Made by a program: the position numbers and the translations under genes
The notes under the pieces: generated by a model
What the model was told of the DNA's origin: nothing
The model's database searches: none
Seen by the model: the letters and a program-made list of their open reading frames with translations, nothing else
In this document: positions 45,393 to 55,432 of the stretch, piece by piece
How the letters are laid out: each line of letters opens with the position of its first letter
Numbering within the stretch: position 1 is the first letter of the stretch
Source: Isoetes taiwanensis
Lineage: Eukaryota; Streptophyta; Lycopodiopsida; Isoetales; Isoetaceae
Direction: 5' to 3'
DNA: 64,000 bases
Assembly: GCA_021234155.1 (NCBI GenBank)
Contig: JAJEKV010000017.1
Location: 3,206,024 to 3,270,023, forward strand

Positions 45393-45890
45393 TTCAAACT
45401 CTTTGCCAAGGCCGTTAAGTCACACTATGTTCCTCGGGCACATCGCTGCAAGTAGATACAAACATTTTATCACTTGGAGCAGCACGGCATGACAGTCCAG
45501 GCCTATACCGATGAATTCATGCGCTTCAGACTTTATGTTCCAGGGATCAATGAACGTCGTGCAGTCGAGATGTAAAGGGGTTGTCACCCACTTTAAGGAA
45601 GATGGTTCGCGCAATTGACCCCAAAACTGTAGCAGAGGCTGAAGCAAAAGCCTTGAGTTTGGAGGATGACACAGCGAAGACCCCGTACCAGCGACCTCCA
45701 AATGCGAGCCAAGCCAAGCCATATGTACCATATAAGGCCCGCTCTCCTAGTCCTGGACCTCCTCAGCAGCCTCCTTATCAGAAGTCAGAAAAGAAAGTCA
45801 GCTTCAACGTCCCCGATAAGTCAGATGCCCCAAATAGCGCAGTGCAGCAGATTCTCCAGTCTATTCCTCGAGAGGCTCGAAACTAGCTAC
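45393..45890 (+). pseudogene. Gypsy element 2 gag capsid region
   Basis: Segments read FKLFAKAVKSHYVPRAHR, FYHLEQHGMTVQAYTDEFMR, LYVPGINERRAVEM and, after a frameshift, SPTLRKMVRAIDPKTVAEA. They match the retrotransposon gag domain: F...Y.P...R......F..L.Q..M.V..Y..EF..L..Y.P......R...F..GL.P.L. A Pro/Ser-rich linker (KARSPSPGPPQQPPYQK) follows to the zinc knuckle. Gag normally forms the particle in which reverse transcription takes place. Confidence 0.82.
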
Positions 45891-45903
45891 GACGAGATAA
45901 GGT

Positions 45904-45945
45904 CTGTTTCCGTTGCTTCCCTCCCGGTCACCGGATGCAGGATTG
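45904..45945 (+). pseudogene. Gag zinc knuckle, intact CCHC
   Basis: The translation CFRCFPPGHRMQDC keeps all four ligands in C-x2-C-x4-H-x4-C spacing. A stop codon just upstream (45885-45887) separates it from the capsid part. In intact proteins this motif binds the element RNA. Confidence 0.88.
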
Positions 45946-46549
45946 CCCATACGTCACTCAGGCAGTGCAGGTAGCCCTGGCAGAGGTAGATTGCGATGAG
46001 CTGACACCTTTTTGTGAACTCCCATCCCTGGCGGAGGAGGAGCCGACTGACTATATACAAGGTGCGTCTCACATTTTTGCTGCTATTGAGACCGGTCAGG
46101 CCGATTGTCAGCCCAGTATCATCTCTACAGTGGGTCAAATTGATAGCAAACCTTTCATTATCCTTATGGACATGGGTAGTACCCACAACTTTGCATCCCC
46201 TAGGTTGGTCAAAACTCTGTAGTTATCCCCTTTGAAATCTAAACCAAGACCAGTCACATTGGCTAGTGGAGCTGTCCGCCACACCCAAGGCCATTGTGTT
46301 AACTTGAACATCCAATTACCAAGGGCACTCGTCACTTTGGGCGCTGAAATTATGAATATTAGGAAATATGACTTGATTGTGGGGATGGAATTTCTGGCAG
46401 CAGCAAAGGCCAATATAGATTGTGAGAAGCATGTCCTCACCTTCAATGCAGCAAATGGGACCCGTGTTACTATAACAGGTAATGCAATACAGCTTATTAT
46501 GCAGTGCATCTCCTTGCGTAGCCTGGATAAAGCCATTCGACGTAGATAG
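45935..46549 (+). pseudogene. Gypsy element 2 protease region
   Basis: FIILMDMGSTHNFASPRL (about 46150-46205) is the retropepsin active-site segment, normally D-[ST]-G-[ST]-HNF. Here the second residue is Met, which would disable catalysis. Downstream come VTLASGAVRHTQGHCVNL, then YDLIVGMEFLAAAKANIDCE and HVLTFN, which match the family pattern YD.I.GM.WL....A.IDC....L.F. One stop (46220) splits the domain. Confidence 0.85.
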
Positions 46550-46799
46550 ATGGCTTGCATTGTTAGGCTTGCGTCCTTTGAAGCGGCAAGAAGCAATCAT
46601 TCAAGGATTGCCGCCAACCATAGCCAGCCTCATTCACGAGTTCCAGGATCTCTTTCCATATGAGATTCGGAAATTACCACCTTTCAAGAGGGTAGAGTGC
46701 GAGATTGCACTCCAACCAGGTACCAAACCTACCAGTAAGGCTCCTTACCACATGAGCACACCTGAGTGGCAGAACTTAAGAAACAGTTACAGGAACTTC

Positions 46800-47450
46800 T
46801 GAAGTTAGGCTCCATTCGACCCAATGTTTCACCTTTTGTTGCTCCTATCTTGTTTGTTAAGAAGAAAGATGGTACTAAAGTTGCGCATGTGTATCGATTA
46901 CCGCCAGTTAAATAAGCATACTATTAAGAATCGGTATGCATTATCGCGGGCCGATGACCTTATGGATCAGCTGCAAGGAGTTAAGTATTTTTCCAAGATA
47001 GATCTTCGCTCCGGCTACCATCGAATAAAGATTAAGGAGGAGGACATTCACAAGTCCGCCTTCCGCACCCACTATGGACATTATGAATTCACAGTTATGC
47101 CTTTTGATCTCACCAATGCACCAGCAACCTTCATGCGTCTCATGAACGATGTCTTCAGAGACTATTTAGATGAATTTGTCATTATCTTCTTTGATGACAT
47201 TCTTATCTATAGTAAAACCCTGGAGGATCATGAATGCCATCTTCGGCTAGCTCTTTAGAAGTTGCGGCGCCACCAACTGTCCAAATGCAAACTTGCAACC
47301 ACCAGGGTCAACTATTTGGGCCATATTGTTTTTGCTGATGGTATTGCTACAGACCCAGCAAAATATCAAAGCAGTCAAAGAGTGGCCAGCACCTACCAAT
47401 ATTTTGGAGGTCAGAAGTTTCCTGGGATTGGAAAGATATTACCGTAAGTT
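46800..47450 (+). pseudogene. Gypsy element 2 reverse transcriptase
   Basis: The palm domain is long and clear: FVKKKDGTK then [43 protein letters not shown]-type [40 protein letters not shown] and the catalytic [12 protein letters not shown] at about 47180-47210. The thumb follows with VNYLGHIVFADGIATDPAK and WPAPTNILEVRSFLGLERYYR. One substitution is unusual: MPFGL has become MPFDL. Frameshifts lie near 46880, 47258 and 47365. This enzyme copies element RNA into DNA in intact relatives. Confidence 0.93.
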
Positions 47451-47559
47451 CATGAAGGACTTTGCTAAGATTGCAGCACCCCTTACTGACCTCACAAAGC
47501 ATGAGAAGGTCAAGGATTGGGCAGCACATTAGAAAAGCAAGGTTCAAACAGGCTTCCAA

Positions 47560-47960
47560 CAGGTGAAGGACGCCCTAACGTCGACACCCGTGCTTACCTT
47601 ACCTGATCCTTAGAAGGATAAGGCCATTATGACGGATGCCAGTAAGATAGCAACTGGAGCTGTTTTGATGCAAGAAGGGCGCATCATAGCCTATGACTCT
47701 AAGAAAATGAATGATGAAGAACAGAGATATCCCACTCATGACCAGGAATTGCTTGCGGTCGTGCGTGCCTTGCGCATTTGGAGACATGATCTTCTTGGAC
47801 GGCGGTTCCAACTAGACACAGATCACCAAAGCCTCCAATATATACACAGGCAAACCTCAATCTCCGGCAATGTAGGTGGGTAGAATTTTTGGAAGAGTAT
47901 GACTTCGAGGTTTTGTATAAACACGGGAAGCATAATATTGTTGCTGATGCCTTGTCTCGA
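47560..47960 (+). pseudogene. Gypsy element 2 RNase H
   Basis: MTDASKIATGAVLMQEGRI, YDSKKMNDEEQRYPTHDQEL, LAVVRALRIWRHDLLGRRFQ and DTDHQSLQYI give the acidic catalytic residues and the usual TDH.SL ending. Then, in another frame, EEYDFEVLYKHGKHNIVADAL leads into the integrase linker. There are two frameshifts. Confidence 0.92.
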
Positions 47961-48199
47961 CATCCGTTGATGACATGTACCCATTGCAACACTATTTCCA
48001 CTCTTGCAAGTGAATTTGGAAAGACTCTTGATCAATCTCTTCCAACGGATCCCGAGTTCAGTGAAATGTGGGACAGCCTTTCTAAAGAGGCCAGGACAGA
48101 TAACGAGAGGGAAACATTCAAGCATTATAAAAAGGACGGTAATCTTTTATATTACCGTGATAAGTTGTGTGTACCCGAATCATCAGGAGTTAGGAGGCT

Positions 48200-48780
48200 C
48201 ATTCTCCATGACACATAATAGTCCTATTGCTGGTCACGCTGGATTCATGAAAACATATTTCAAGATAAGATCCAGTTATTTTTGGCCTGGTATGAAGAAG
48301 TATATTGCCCGCTACATTAAGCAGTGCCAACTTTGTCAGTAGACAAAAGCAGAGCAGTTAAGAACGCCAGGCACACTGGAATCTTTCGACGTCCCCAATG
48401 CAAACTGGGAAGTCATTACCATGGACTTCATATAGGTCTTTCACGAACACTTCGAGGATTTGATGCCTTGATGGTAGTAGTTGACAAGCTCTCTAAGATG
48501 GTGCATTTCTTGCCATGCCGCACCACCAACACTGCCTTGGATATGGCACTTTTATTCTCTAAGAGATTTTTCGACTTCATGGGATGCCACGCACCATTAT
48601 TTCATGCTGGTGACTGCTCCAAACCCATTATTCCCTGTAAATTAGCGGTCTCGTGCATTCTGATGGCGGATGTTGCAACCGGGTAACTGGCAGGGCAGGG
48701 CATGAATCGTGCTTGATAATGGACTACTCCTATGCCGTTTTTGCAAATGGTTTGGAGTCTGGAGCTTAGATGACAGAAAC
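48200..48780 (+). pseudogene. Gypsy element 2 integrase, H2C2 domain and partial core
   Basis: The zinc domain reads GHAGFMKTYFKIRSSYFWPG followed by MKKYIARYIKQCQLCQ, with H and both cysteines present. After a stop come TKAEQLRTPGTLESFDVPNA, NWEVITMDFI (first catalytic Asp) and, frameshifted, FDALMVVVDKLSKMVHFLPC. Then TALDMALLFSKRFFDFMG precedes loss of homology near 48780. The rest of the core and the C terminus are replaced by unrelated sequence. Confidence 0.88.
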
Positions 48781-49004
48781 TGTTCCATCCGAAGAGGTTA
48801 AAAAGCAAAGCTTTGGAAGGAAGATATAGCTATGATGCAGTCATGTGAGGAGTGTGGAGAAGACACCGTTGGATTAAAGAAGGTGGTTGCCAACGAAAGG
48901 CAACTTGAGTGGTCTAAACTTGCTTTTGTAGTTGTCTGTCTCTCTGCCTGCGAAAGAGAATGTGGAAGCCTTGAGGTTGGCAAGCATTACTAGTTTTCGG
49001 CCTG

Positions 49005-49805
49005 TGTACAAGAACCCCACCTGGTTGTGGGTGAAGGGGCCAGACTGGCTTAGAATGAGGTTCGTGTTCTGACCCTTGACCGATCCCTATGGTGTGTTAG
49101 TGCTACCGGGGATCAGAGTGACTAGGTCTAATGGCTTGCCACTGAGTGTGGGTAAGGCATGGGCTCGACACCCGTGCGGTGGAGTTCACCTTCCAGTGGG
49201 TTAAGTCGAATAAGGGCAGTGGCCCTCTAGTCACCTTGGGTCAGCATGTAGATCTCTGGAGGGAGATCCCTACACCCCCCATCGGGGCTGGGGAGATGTA
49301 ATCCGGGAATAGCCCCTTTGGCTATGCACCCGTGAGCCTACTGGTCGAGTCCCAACACTTTTCAACCTACTCGCAAAGTGTGCACGGGAGGGGCGGATGG
49401 AGTGGACAACCCTAAGCCATGTTTTTATGCCAGCCCAATCCATTGTCATGATTACATGCGCTTTGAACTCACGGAGACCCAAGCTTGTCAGTCATCCCCC
49501 TGGAGTCTGAGCCTTGGGTAGGAACTTCCTTGTATTGTGCTGATCTTTGTCTATGCAGATGTTGATGTGCCACCCTTCGAGGTGGATATATATGATGTTA
49601 TGTTACTGACGTGTATGTTTACGCTTCCGCAGCTAGGTAGGCCCTGAGGGAGACGGGGTAAAATGACCCCTTCACTCTTCCCACTGTGGACTCTAGACGG
49701 TCACAGTGATATGTGGAGGGCCCTGTATCAGTGTGGAGCTGGTGCGGGGGATGAACTCCTGTTTGTATACGGTGCGGGCATCGTATACGAGTAGGGGATG
49801 TCACA
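49005..49805 (+). repeat. Partial 3' LTR of gypsy element 2
   Basis: It is collinear with the reverse complement of 24871-25660. Shared blocks are TGTGGGTGAAGG, AGGCATGGGCTC, CTAGTCACCTT, GAGGGAGATCCCTAC, CCCATCGG, GGGAGATGTAATCC, CAAAGTGTGCACGGGAGGGG, ACAACCCTA, GACCCAAGCTTGTCA and TGTATGTTTACGC. The end is TAGGGGATGTCA at 49803. The first ~700 bp of the LTR are missing. Confidence 0.82.
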
Positions 49806-50332
49806 GGAATAGAAACGGACGCTAAGAAGCAACTTGTTTTGAGCTGAGGTTCTTTGTTATTACTTGTAAGATAAGCATTTACGATTTCTATCTGTATAGC
49901 CAGAAAATGAGTCCCCGAGTTCTTTATGTATAGACAGAGCAGATATAGCCAGAGAAGGCTTCCAAATGGAATTTAACTGTGACGTGATCGAATATTAAGC
50001 AAATATAAATAGATTTTGTTCCAAATGTTCAGGGTTATGGTTTCGAATTGATTGTCAAACACTGTGAACTAGGATTTAAGCCACTTCACCCTCCGGCCAT
50101 GGAGGGCAACCCTCCGTGCGCAGCACCTTGTTATTTCTGATTCTTATTCTTAGAGGCTTATTGTTTTTGAGTAAAAGACTTGTGGTTCAGTGATGATTAG
50201 TGCCATCAAGGATTTCGATCCTAGTATGGACTGATAAGACTACAGTAGGGATTGACCTCTGTAGATGTCATTGCTAGTGGGTTGTTGCTAAGGCTAGGGT
50301 GGACTGGATTTTTTTTTTTTCTTTTTTTTTGG
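49806..50332. other. Unassigned, ends in a T-rich run
   Basis: I see no gene. It ends at a T11-C-T10 run (50311-50332), which marks the left break of the retroelement copy that follows. Confidence 0.5.
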
Positions 50333-51157
50333 GCGTGCGTGAGCGTGGAAACAAGGAGCGTGAGGAGCGGGGCGTGAGCGTGAGCAAGCGTGAGTGAGGC
50401 ATGACCATGCAGCGTGAGCTTGCGTGACTATCATAATAGGAGCGTGGACGAATTCAAAATGTTAAATGCAAAGCATGGACCACAAAAACAGGCACGGCGT
50501 GATGAAAGCGTGGATATGGGTATGATTGAGCCCGTGGGGATAAGCGTGGGCCCCTTGAGCGTGACCCCTTGAGTAGCGTGAGCAGTAGGGTTGACCCACG
50601 GCATGACCCGTGATCGGCCTGCACAATGAGGGCTTGAACCCTAAAAATTTCGAACCCTAAAGAATGGTTTTGTGGCGGCCAGTCATGGCGGTGATCTGAA
50701 CCTGGGAGATGCAGTTGCTTTTATTTCTAGAGAATATGATGGCAAATGGGGATGAATACTTGGCTTGAAATGTGCATGCTAAAGATAGATTTGAAGAAGG
50801 GAAATTCTGATATGATGCCGAAATTGTAGCTTCTATAGATAAGAACTGGCCGGATGTGACAGAGCCATTTGGTTGCATGAAGCGCTGCTGCCGGGTAGAA
50901 CGATGCAGAGGGAAATAGCTGCTTCCACTTTGAAGAGATCGATGAGCCGTAAAGGAATGCTGCACAGTTTTGGATATTGGACTGTGCCCCTCAAGGATGT
51001 TCGAATCGTCTTAACTGATGAAATCATTTACTTCTTTTGCAGATAGTACAGATTAAGGAGCCTGAAGGAATCTGACCTAAGATGTGCTGGCATGGAGAGA
51101 TAAAATATCTGACCCACAAAGATTTTCGAATAGAATCCAGCTTTGACTGACGAAAAT

Positions 51158-51419
51158 CACTCTGTGACGCGTGACAACTGCAAATACACATGGTATAGAA
51201 ATTTAATTGGTGACGCGCGACAACTACGATTAAATTTTATTACACGTCGCAAATATTGCATTAGTAACGTGTGACAGAATAATATTTTGTAACGTGTTAC
51301 AAGTGGTTCTTCGTTGGTAACGTGTTACAAAGCACTGTTTGTGACGTAAATAAAAAAATACTAATTAATGTATTTTCCGTTACAAAAAACGTTACAAAAC
51401 ATATTATATTCTATTAGTG
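51158..51419. mobile_element. Small insert with GTGACGCGTGAC-type palindromes, MITE-like
   Basis: Within 262 bp the motif recurs about eight times in drifting form: GTGACGCGTGACAA, GTGACGCGCGACAA, ACACGTCGCAA, GTAACGTGTGACA, GTAACGTGTTACAA (twice), GTGACGTAA and CGTTACAAAAAACGTTACAAA. The ends read CACTC on the left and TAGTG on the right, the latter being the CACTA-type terminus. The complete sister element lacks it between 7245 and 7260, which supports insertion. The flanks (AAT, ATG) are not a clean 3-bp duplication, so a CACTA assignment is tentative. Confidence 0.6.
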
Positions 51420-52672
51420 ATGTTTACTTGTTTGCAAGACAGCTTTAAGAAAGCCGACCTGATGCTTCAAAGATCCACTGATAGATGAGCTTGCTGGACA
51501 TGTTTGAACAGATGGATGGGGGCTAGCCCAGGTGCTGGCCCGCTGAAAGAAATCAAGCCTGTGACAAGAGGAAGTAATCAAGAAACGTAAGTATTTTGTA
51601 GAATTGCTTCGCAAAAAGGGATTGAAGGAGCAGATTAAAGAACGGAAAAAAGAAATGAATCGAGAAGAAGCCGAACTGAGATTGTAGCCGTCCTTATCTT
51701 TTGAAGAAAAGAATGCATTGCCATTTAATAATTCTCAAGTCATTTCACAAAGTTTTCTTGGAGTTGATGCAGACAAATTTGAGGCCGAAATACTTGAAGA
51801 AAATCCTTCTCTTCACATGTTTTGCTGAAAAAATAGAGTGCAAAATGATAGCTGTGCTTGAACTGGGCTGGTGAACTTGATAGAACTTCAGCAACTTAGA
51901 ATATCTGTGTGATTCAGTGGTCTCTGTGCAGGTAGAAATGAAACGAGGTAACAGCTGGTGAAAAATCCGGCATCATATTTGCTTGAGTCTGTGCCAACTC
52001 TGCGGTTATCTGCGGTAATTTCTAAGCTCAAGAAACTTCTGGAACTCGTGTATTTGCAGGAGCTATGGAGATAAAATACTGGCTTTTGAAGATTGCAGAA
52101 AACCTCGAAACTAAGCAGCCAGGAACTTGAACACATGGGCTCAAAGAGGGCTAGCCAAGTGCTGGCCCTCTATAAATAAACTGAAGAAGAAATTTTCGTA
52201 AAAACCTTGAGGCTTGGAGATGCAGATGATGTAAAAATTCCAGTGGCATGTGAATATTTTTAGGTGTGCAGAAGCACGATTTCTGAGATAAAACAAAAGA
52301 TAAGAAAAAGAATCATGATATTTTTAACAATTTTTCAGCAGATAGAGATAAAAAAGGATCAAACTTTTGAGTTTTCTGAAAATCTTGCAAAGAGGAGTGC
52401 TGTTACCACTCAAGAAATTTTCTACTGTAAAACTGCGCTTGCTGAACCATGAAAAACAGAGTTTTGAAAATCGTTTTGATAACTAGACTAATTGCTAACA
52501 AACTAATTGACAAAAGGGCCTCCAGCCGGACCATTTCAACAGCTGGTTGGGCCAAATGAAGGGGTTTGAAAGGTTGAGAATAATATACAAGGAGTGTTCA
52601 AGAACTGAGGATAATAAGAGCAGCAAGGACAACAGCAAAACAGCAAGGCTCAAGAAGGTGATCACGAGCGAA

Positions 52673-52690
52673 CCCGGCATAACGACGCCA
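52673..52690 (-). other. Primer-binding-site-like block of the second copy
   Basis: The minus strand reads TGGCGTCGTTATGCCGGG one base inside the LTR end, better preserved than the equivalent block at 8297-8315. Confidence 0.62.
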
Positions 52691-52691
52691 C

Positions 52692-53020
52692 TGTTAATTG
52701 TGAGTTCTTGGCATGCACCCCGCAGCAGCAGTCTATGACTGCCGGATGCTACAAAGCTGTCGTGCTCATGATCACAACACAAGAACAAGAAAAACAAATA
52801 TGTACAAAGAGTGAAGGGAACGTGGCCAAATGAGGCTCTCCAAATTTGAGATAAAACCTGAGTACATCTGAAGAGACTCCGATCTAATATAGTGTAGACT
52901 GCAATCCCTACATCTAGCTAAATCTAAGCCATACACTTAAGTTAACGTAAACATGCCAACTGTCGTCTGCCACCACTGACACCTAGCATGTGCACAATGT
53001 TAACCACTAGGTGATTAACA
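52692..53020 (-). repeat. 5' LTR of the second family copy
   Basis: It runs from TGTTAATTGTGAGTTCTTGG to GTGATTAACA, 329 bp long. It aligns throughout with 5773-6099 and 8316-8640. Confidence 0.9.
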
Positions 53021-53505
53021 GTTCTATAAATAACAAACATTCATGCCAGTAACTCGAGGTTTGATTATATAGAATTCCAATTTTTGTCTCCCTTAGCATG
53101 CAAAAGCAATCCATAGAGCAACCCATATGCACTGACTCCACTAAACGACACTGAACTATTGAATTTGCCTCTATACTTCATGCACATAATCACAAAAACA
53201 AAAGCATTCTAGACTCTCATTGATCGGAACTACAACAACATCGACTTTTATGATTTGCAAGATGATAACAATCAATAAACACAAAATATTGAATAAGAGT
53301 CAATAAACACAGAATATCGATTCTTGTCACTTACATGGCAATCACAATAGTGTGTAATTGTGCATACATCAATGGATCTTCTAACGAGCAACCCATTGAT
53401 GCGTTAGCATCGTGTTTCACTTGGGCATTGGCTCGAGTGTGATATCAAATGGCAAGCAAAACCCTCGGTGTGCCTAAGGCTTGACTGACTAGTTTTTTAT
53501 TGAAG
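53021..53505. other. Unassigned sequence
   Basis: No gene is seen. A short direct repeat, GAATATCGATTC versus AATATTGAATAAGAGTCAATAAACAC, occurs at 53276-53325. The minus strand at about 53430-53450 carries TTGATATCACACTCGAGCC, which could be a poor primer binding site for the LTR fragment to its right. Confidence 0.4.
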
Positions 53506-53880
53506 GGCTAGATAACGTCTTCCCAAAGGAAAATGGCTGAGTGGCTATGTGGCCAGTTCCTAGGCCGTATACGGGACACCCGAGGAATTTCCTGGCCACA
53601 TGGCCATGAAGCCATTTTCTGTGCCATAACACTGAGCGAAGGACGTTATCAACCTTAACGTCCTGGGCCGGATCTACTTTGGCAAGCTTTGCATTAATAA
53701 AGAGTATCCAACATGAGCTACAAACCCAGTTGATCCAATTCATCCCGTCTCTCTCGGGACCAACCTAGCTGCGGAAGCGCATAAACATGATCACATAACA
53801 ATATAGCAAATATAAGTCACAAAACTGGATGTTGATCTGCATGTGAAAAGGGTCAGACCCTAATATGACATGATAATATT
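53506..53880 (-). repeat. Fragment of a fourth related gypsy LTR
   Basis: On the minus strand TTATGCGCTTCCGCAGCTAGG, then TTGGTCCCGAGAGAGACGGG, matches GTTTACGCTTCCGCAGCTAGG and AGGCCCTGAGGGAGACGGGG of the LTR at 49.6 kb. The rest has diverged and includes the foldback at 53511-53650. Confidence 0.6.
53511..53650. repeat. 140-bp foldback (imperfect palindrome)
   Basis: The outer arms GATAACGTC and GACGTTATC, the middle arms AAAATGGCT and AGCCATTTT, and the inner arms GGCTATGTGGCCAG and CTGGCCACATGGCC pair in nested order around a ~37-base loop with CCGTATACGG near its middle. A transcript would fold into one long hairpin. Confidence 0.85.
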
Positions 53881-55350
53881 AGCATGAGGACAAGTTTCAT
53901 GAAATTATGACTTTTAACATTCCTCATGAAACCTATGACTAGATTCTGCTTATTTAAACCTTGCTTTTGCTAACACCTCGATCAACACATCTCGAGAAAA
54001 ATATTGAAGACATTAAAATTCGAACGGTAGCATCTTTCTAATGAAGCAAACCTGCATGTCTAAATCTGTTATGTCAAGATGAAAGTTCTGATCTATGTTG
54101 GATTAATAATTCTTGATTTACTACAGTCTATTTGCTCCAATTTAATGTCAACTCGTAGTGCCTTGGATTTAACTTTGTCCCCTCTCATACTATCCAGACC
54201 AATTTCGAGTTTGCTACAACCATTAAGAGTAATTGTAGGATAAATAGTGTTCTCAACACTCACAGTTGATTGCTTCTTAGGTGCCTATGTTAGAACATTA
54301 CTGTCGAACCTTAACACACCCTGTTTCTGATCAAGATTGAACAATATGCTGATTTTTGTACATTTCATGCATCTTGGATATAAGTCACATATGGCAACAT
54401 GTCATCTAACTCAGCTAGATTGTGAAGTGACAGGTTATTGCTTGTTTGTTGACACGACCTAGATATCATACGAAGACACAATGGTATACTATCTATAATT
54501 GATGTTTTCTCTTGCTTTGGTTGCTACCTTATATTAGGAGTAATCTATTCCGATTGAAGCATGAGCATACTTTTCAGGCTTTCTTAGAACTCTAAATGTC
54601 AAGGCAACTTGCCTTCACTGTGCCTTAGTTCAAAGGAAATAGTTTGTTGCAGACTACCTGCATACACATCTATTCATGAAGAAGCGCAGACTGATAGCTT
54701 CCATTTGAATGGGGGTGCATCGCCTCTGCATTGAGACAGGCAGTTGGATTCAGGAAGTGCGCAAGGACATGTTTTGCAATGTTGCCAGTAGAGAGCCATT
54801 GAGGATGAACGCCATGCCCTTCAGAACTATCCAGCATACGACAATATCAGGGCATGCTATGTTCAGTTAGTTCTGCCTAATCAACTACTAAATGTGCTTA
54901 TTGGAATCATATCTTCAAGAGATCATGAATACACGCAGTCAACTCTGGCACGACACCGAATTGTATCTTAATACATCGATGTATAGTTTGTCAGCATGCC
55001 TATTATTGCCATGGTTTGGGGGCATCCTAACATTAATATGCTTGTTGTTTTCTTTGTTTGGGTCCCATAGGCTAGTTGATCTTCGTGGATGATAAAAATA
55101 CATTCCATTCTATTATATTTTGTATATATCTGATTGAGTTCTCATATCAAGAGATAAGATGTTTTGGTGACTCTCTTAATTATTCTGTTATAGTATGATT
55201 ATGCTATAATAAGTCAACCACATTATATAACACATGAGCTCAGGTATAAGTTGTAGGCATATCCATATGTATACACGTTATTTAATCGATTCTACGGTGC
55301 ATATTCCAGTTTTAGCACATTCAGTTGGTGCATGTTCTAGTTTTCTAAGA
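53881..55350. other. AT-rich unassigned sequence
   Basis: The longest frame is 54892-55092 (plus, 66 codons) with a hydrophobic C-terminal half, probably chance. Other parts (54280-54870) have a worn coding feel, but no domain could be read. Confidence 0.4.
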
Positions 55351-55354
55351 TCTT

Positions 55355-55432
55355 ATGAAGATTCCTTTAGATTTCTTTAGATTCCCTTAGATTTTCTTAG
55401 AATTTATGAGATTCTTTTAGATTTTAAAAATA
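55355..55432. repeat. AGATTC-rich satellite, left piece
   Basis: AGATTCCTTTAGATTTCTTT, AGATTCCCTTAGATTTTCTT and GAGATTCTTTTAGATTT follow one another. It is the same sequence type as 57378-58105, cut off by the LINE insertion. Confidence 0.85.

Larger units (their letters stand above)
45390..49805 (+). mobile_element. Ty3/gypsy retrotransposon 2, 5'-truncated
   Basis: Gag, zinc knuckle, protease, RT, RNase H and integrase follow in gypsy order on the plus strand from about 45390 to 48780. A partial LTR at about 49005-49805 follows and matches the LTRs of gypsy element 1 in the opposite orientation. The 5' LTR, leader, gag N terminus, integrase C terminus and start of the 3' LTR are missing. 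Roughly ten stops or frameshifts interrupt gag-pol, but long stretches are still readable. It is the best guide to the more decayed element 1. Confidence 0.88.
50333..53020 (-). mobile_element. Second copy of the non-autonomous LTR family, left-truncated
   Basis: The 5' LTR (52692-53020) and primer-site-like block match the complete element at 5773-8640. The internal region to the left stays collinear with it: AAGGATCAAACTTTTGAGTTT aligns with 7990-8020, CTGGCCCTCTATAAATAA with 7855-7880, GAGCCATTTGGTTGCATGAAG with 7005-7025, and a GCGTGAGC-rich tract (50333-50600) with 6455-6770. The 3' LTR is absent; homology ends at the poly-T run. A 262-bp insert at 51158-51419 interrupts the collinearity. 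No protein domain was found, so both copies are non-coding. Confidence 0.87.

Noticed and set aside
54280..54870. Copia gag-pre-integrase remnant
   Set aside because: Only isolated residues fit and no motif order could be established.
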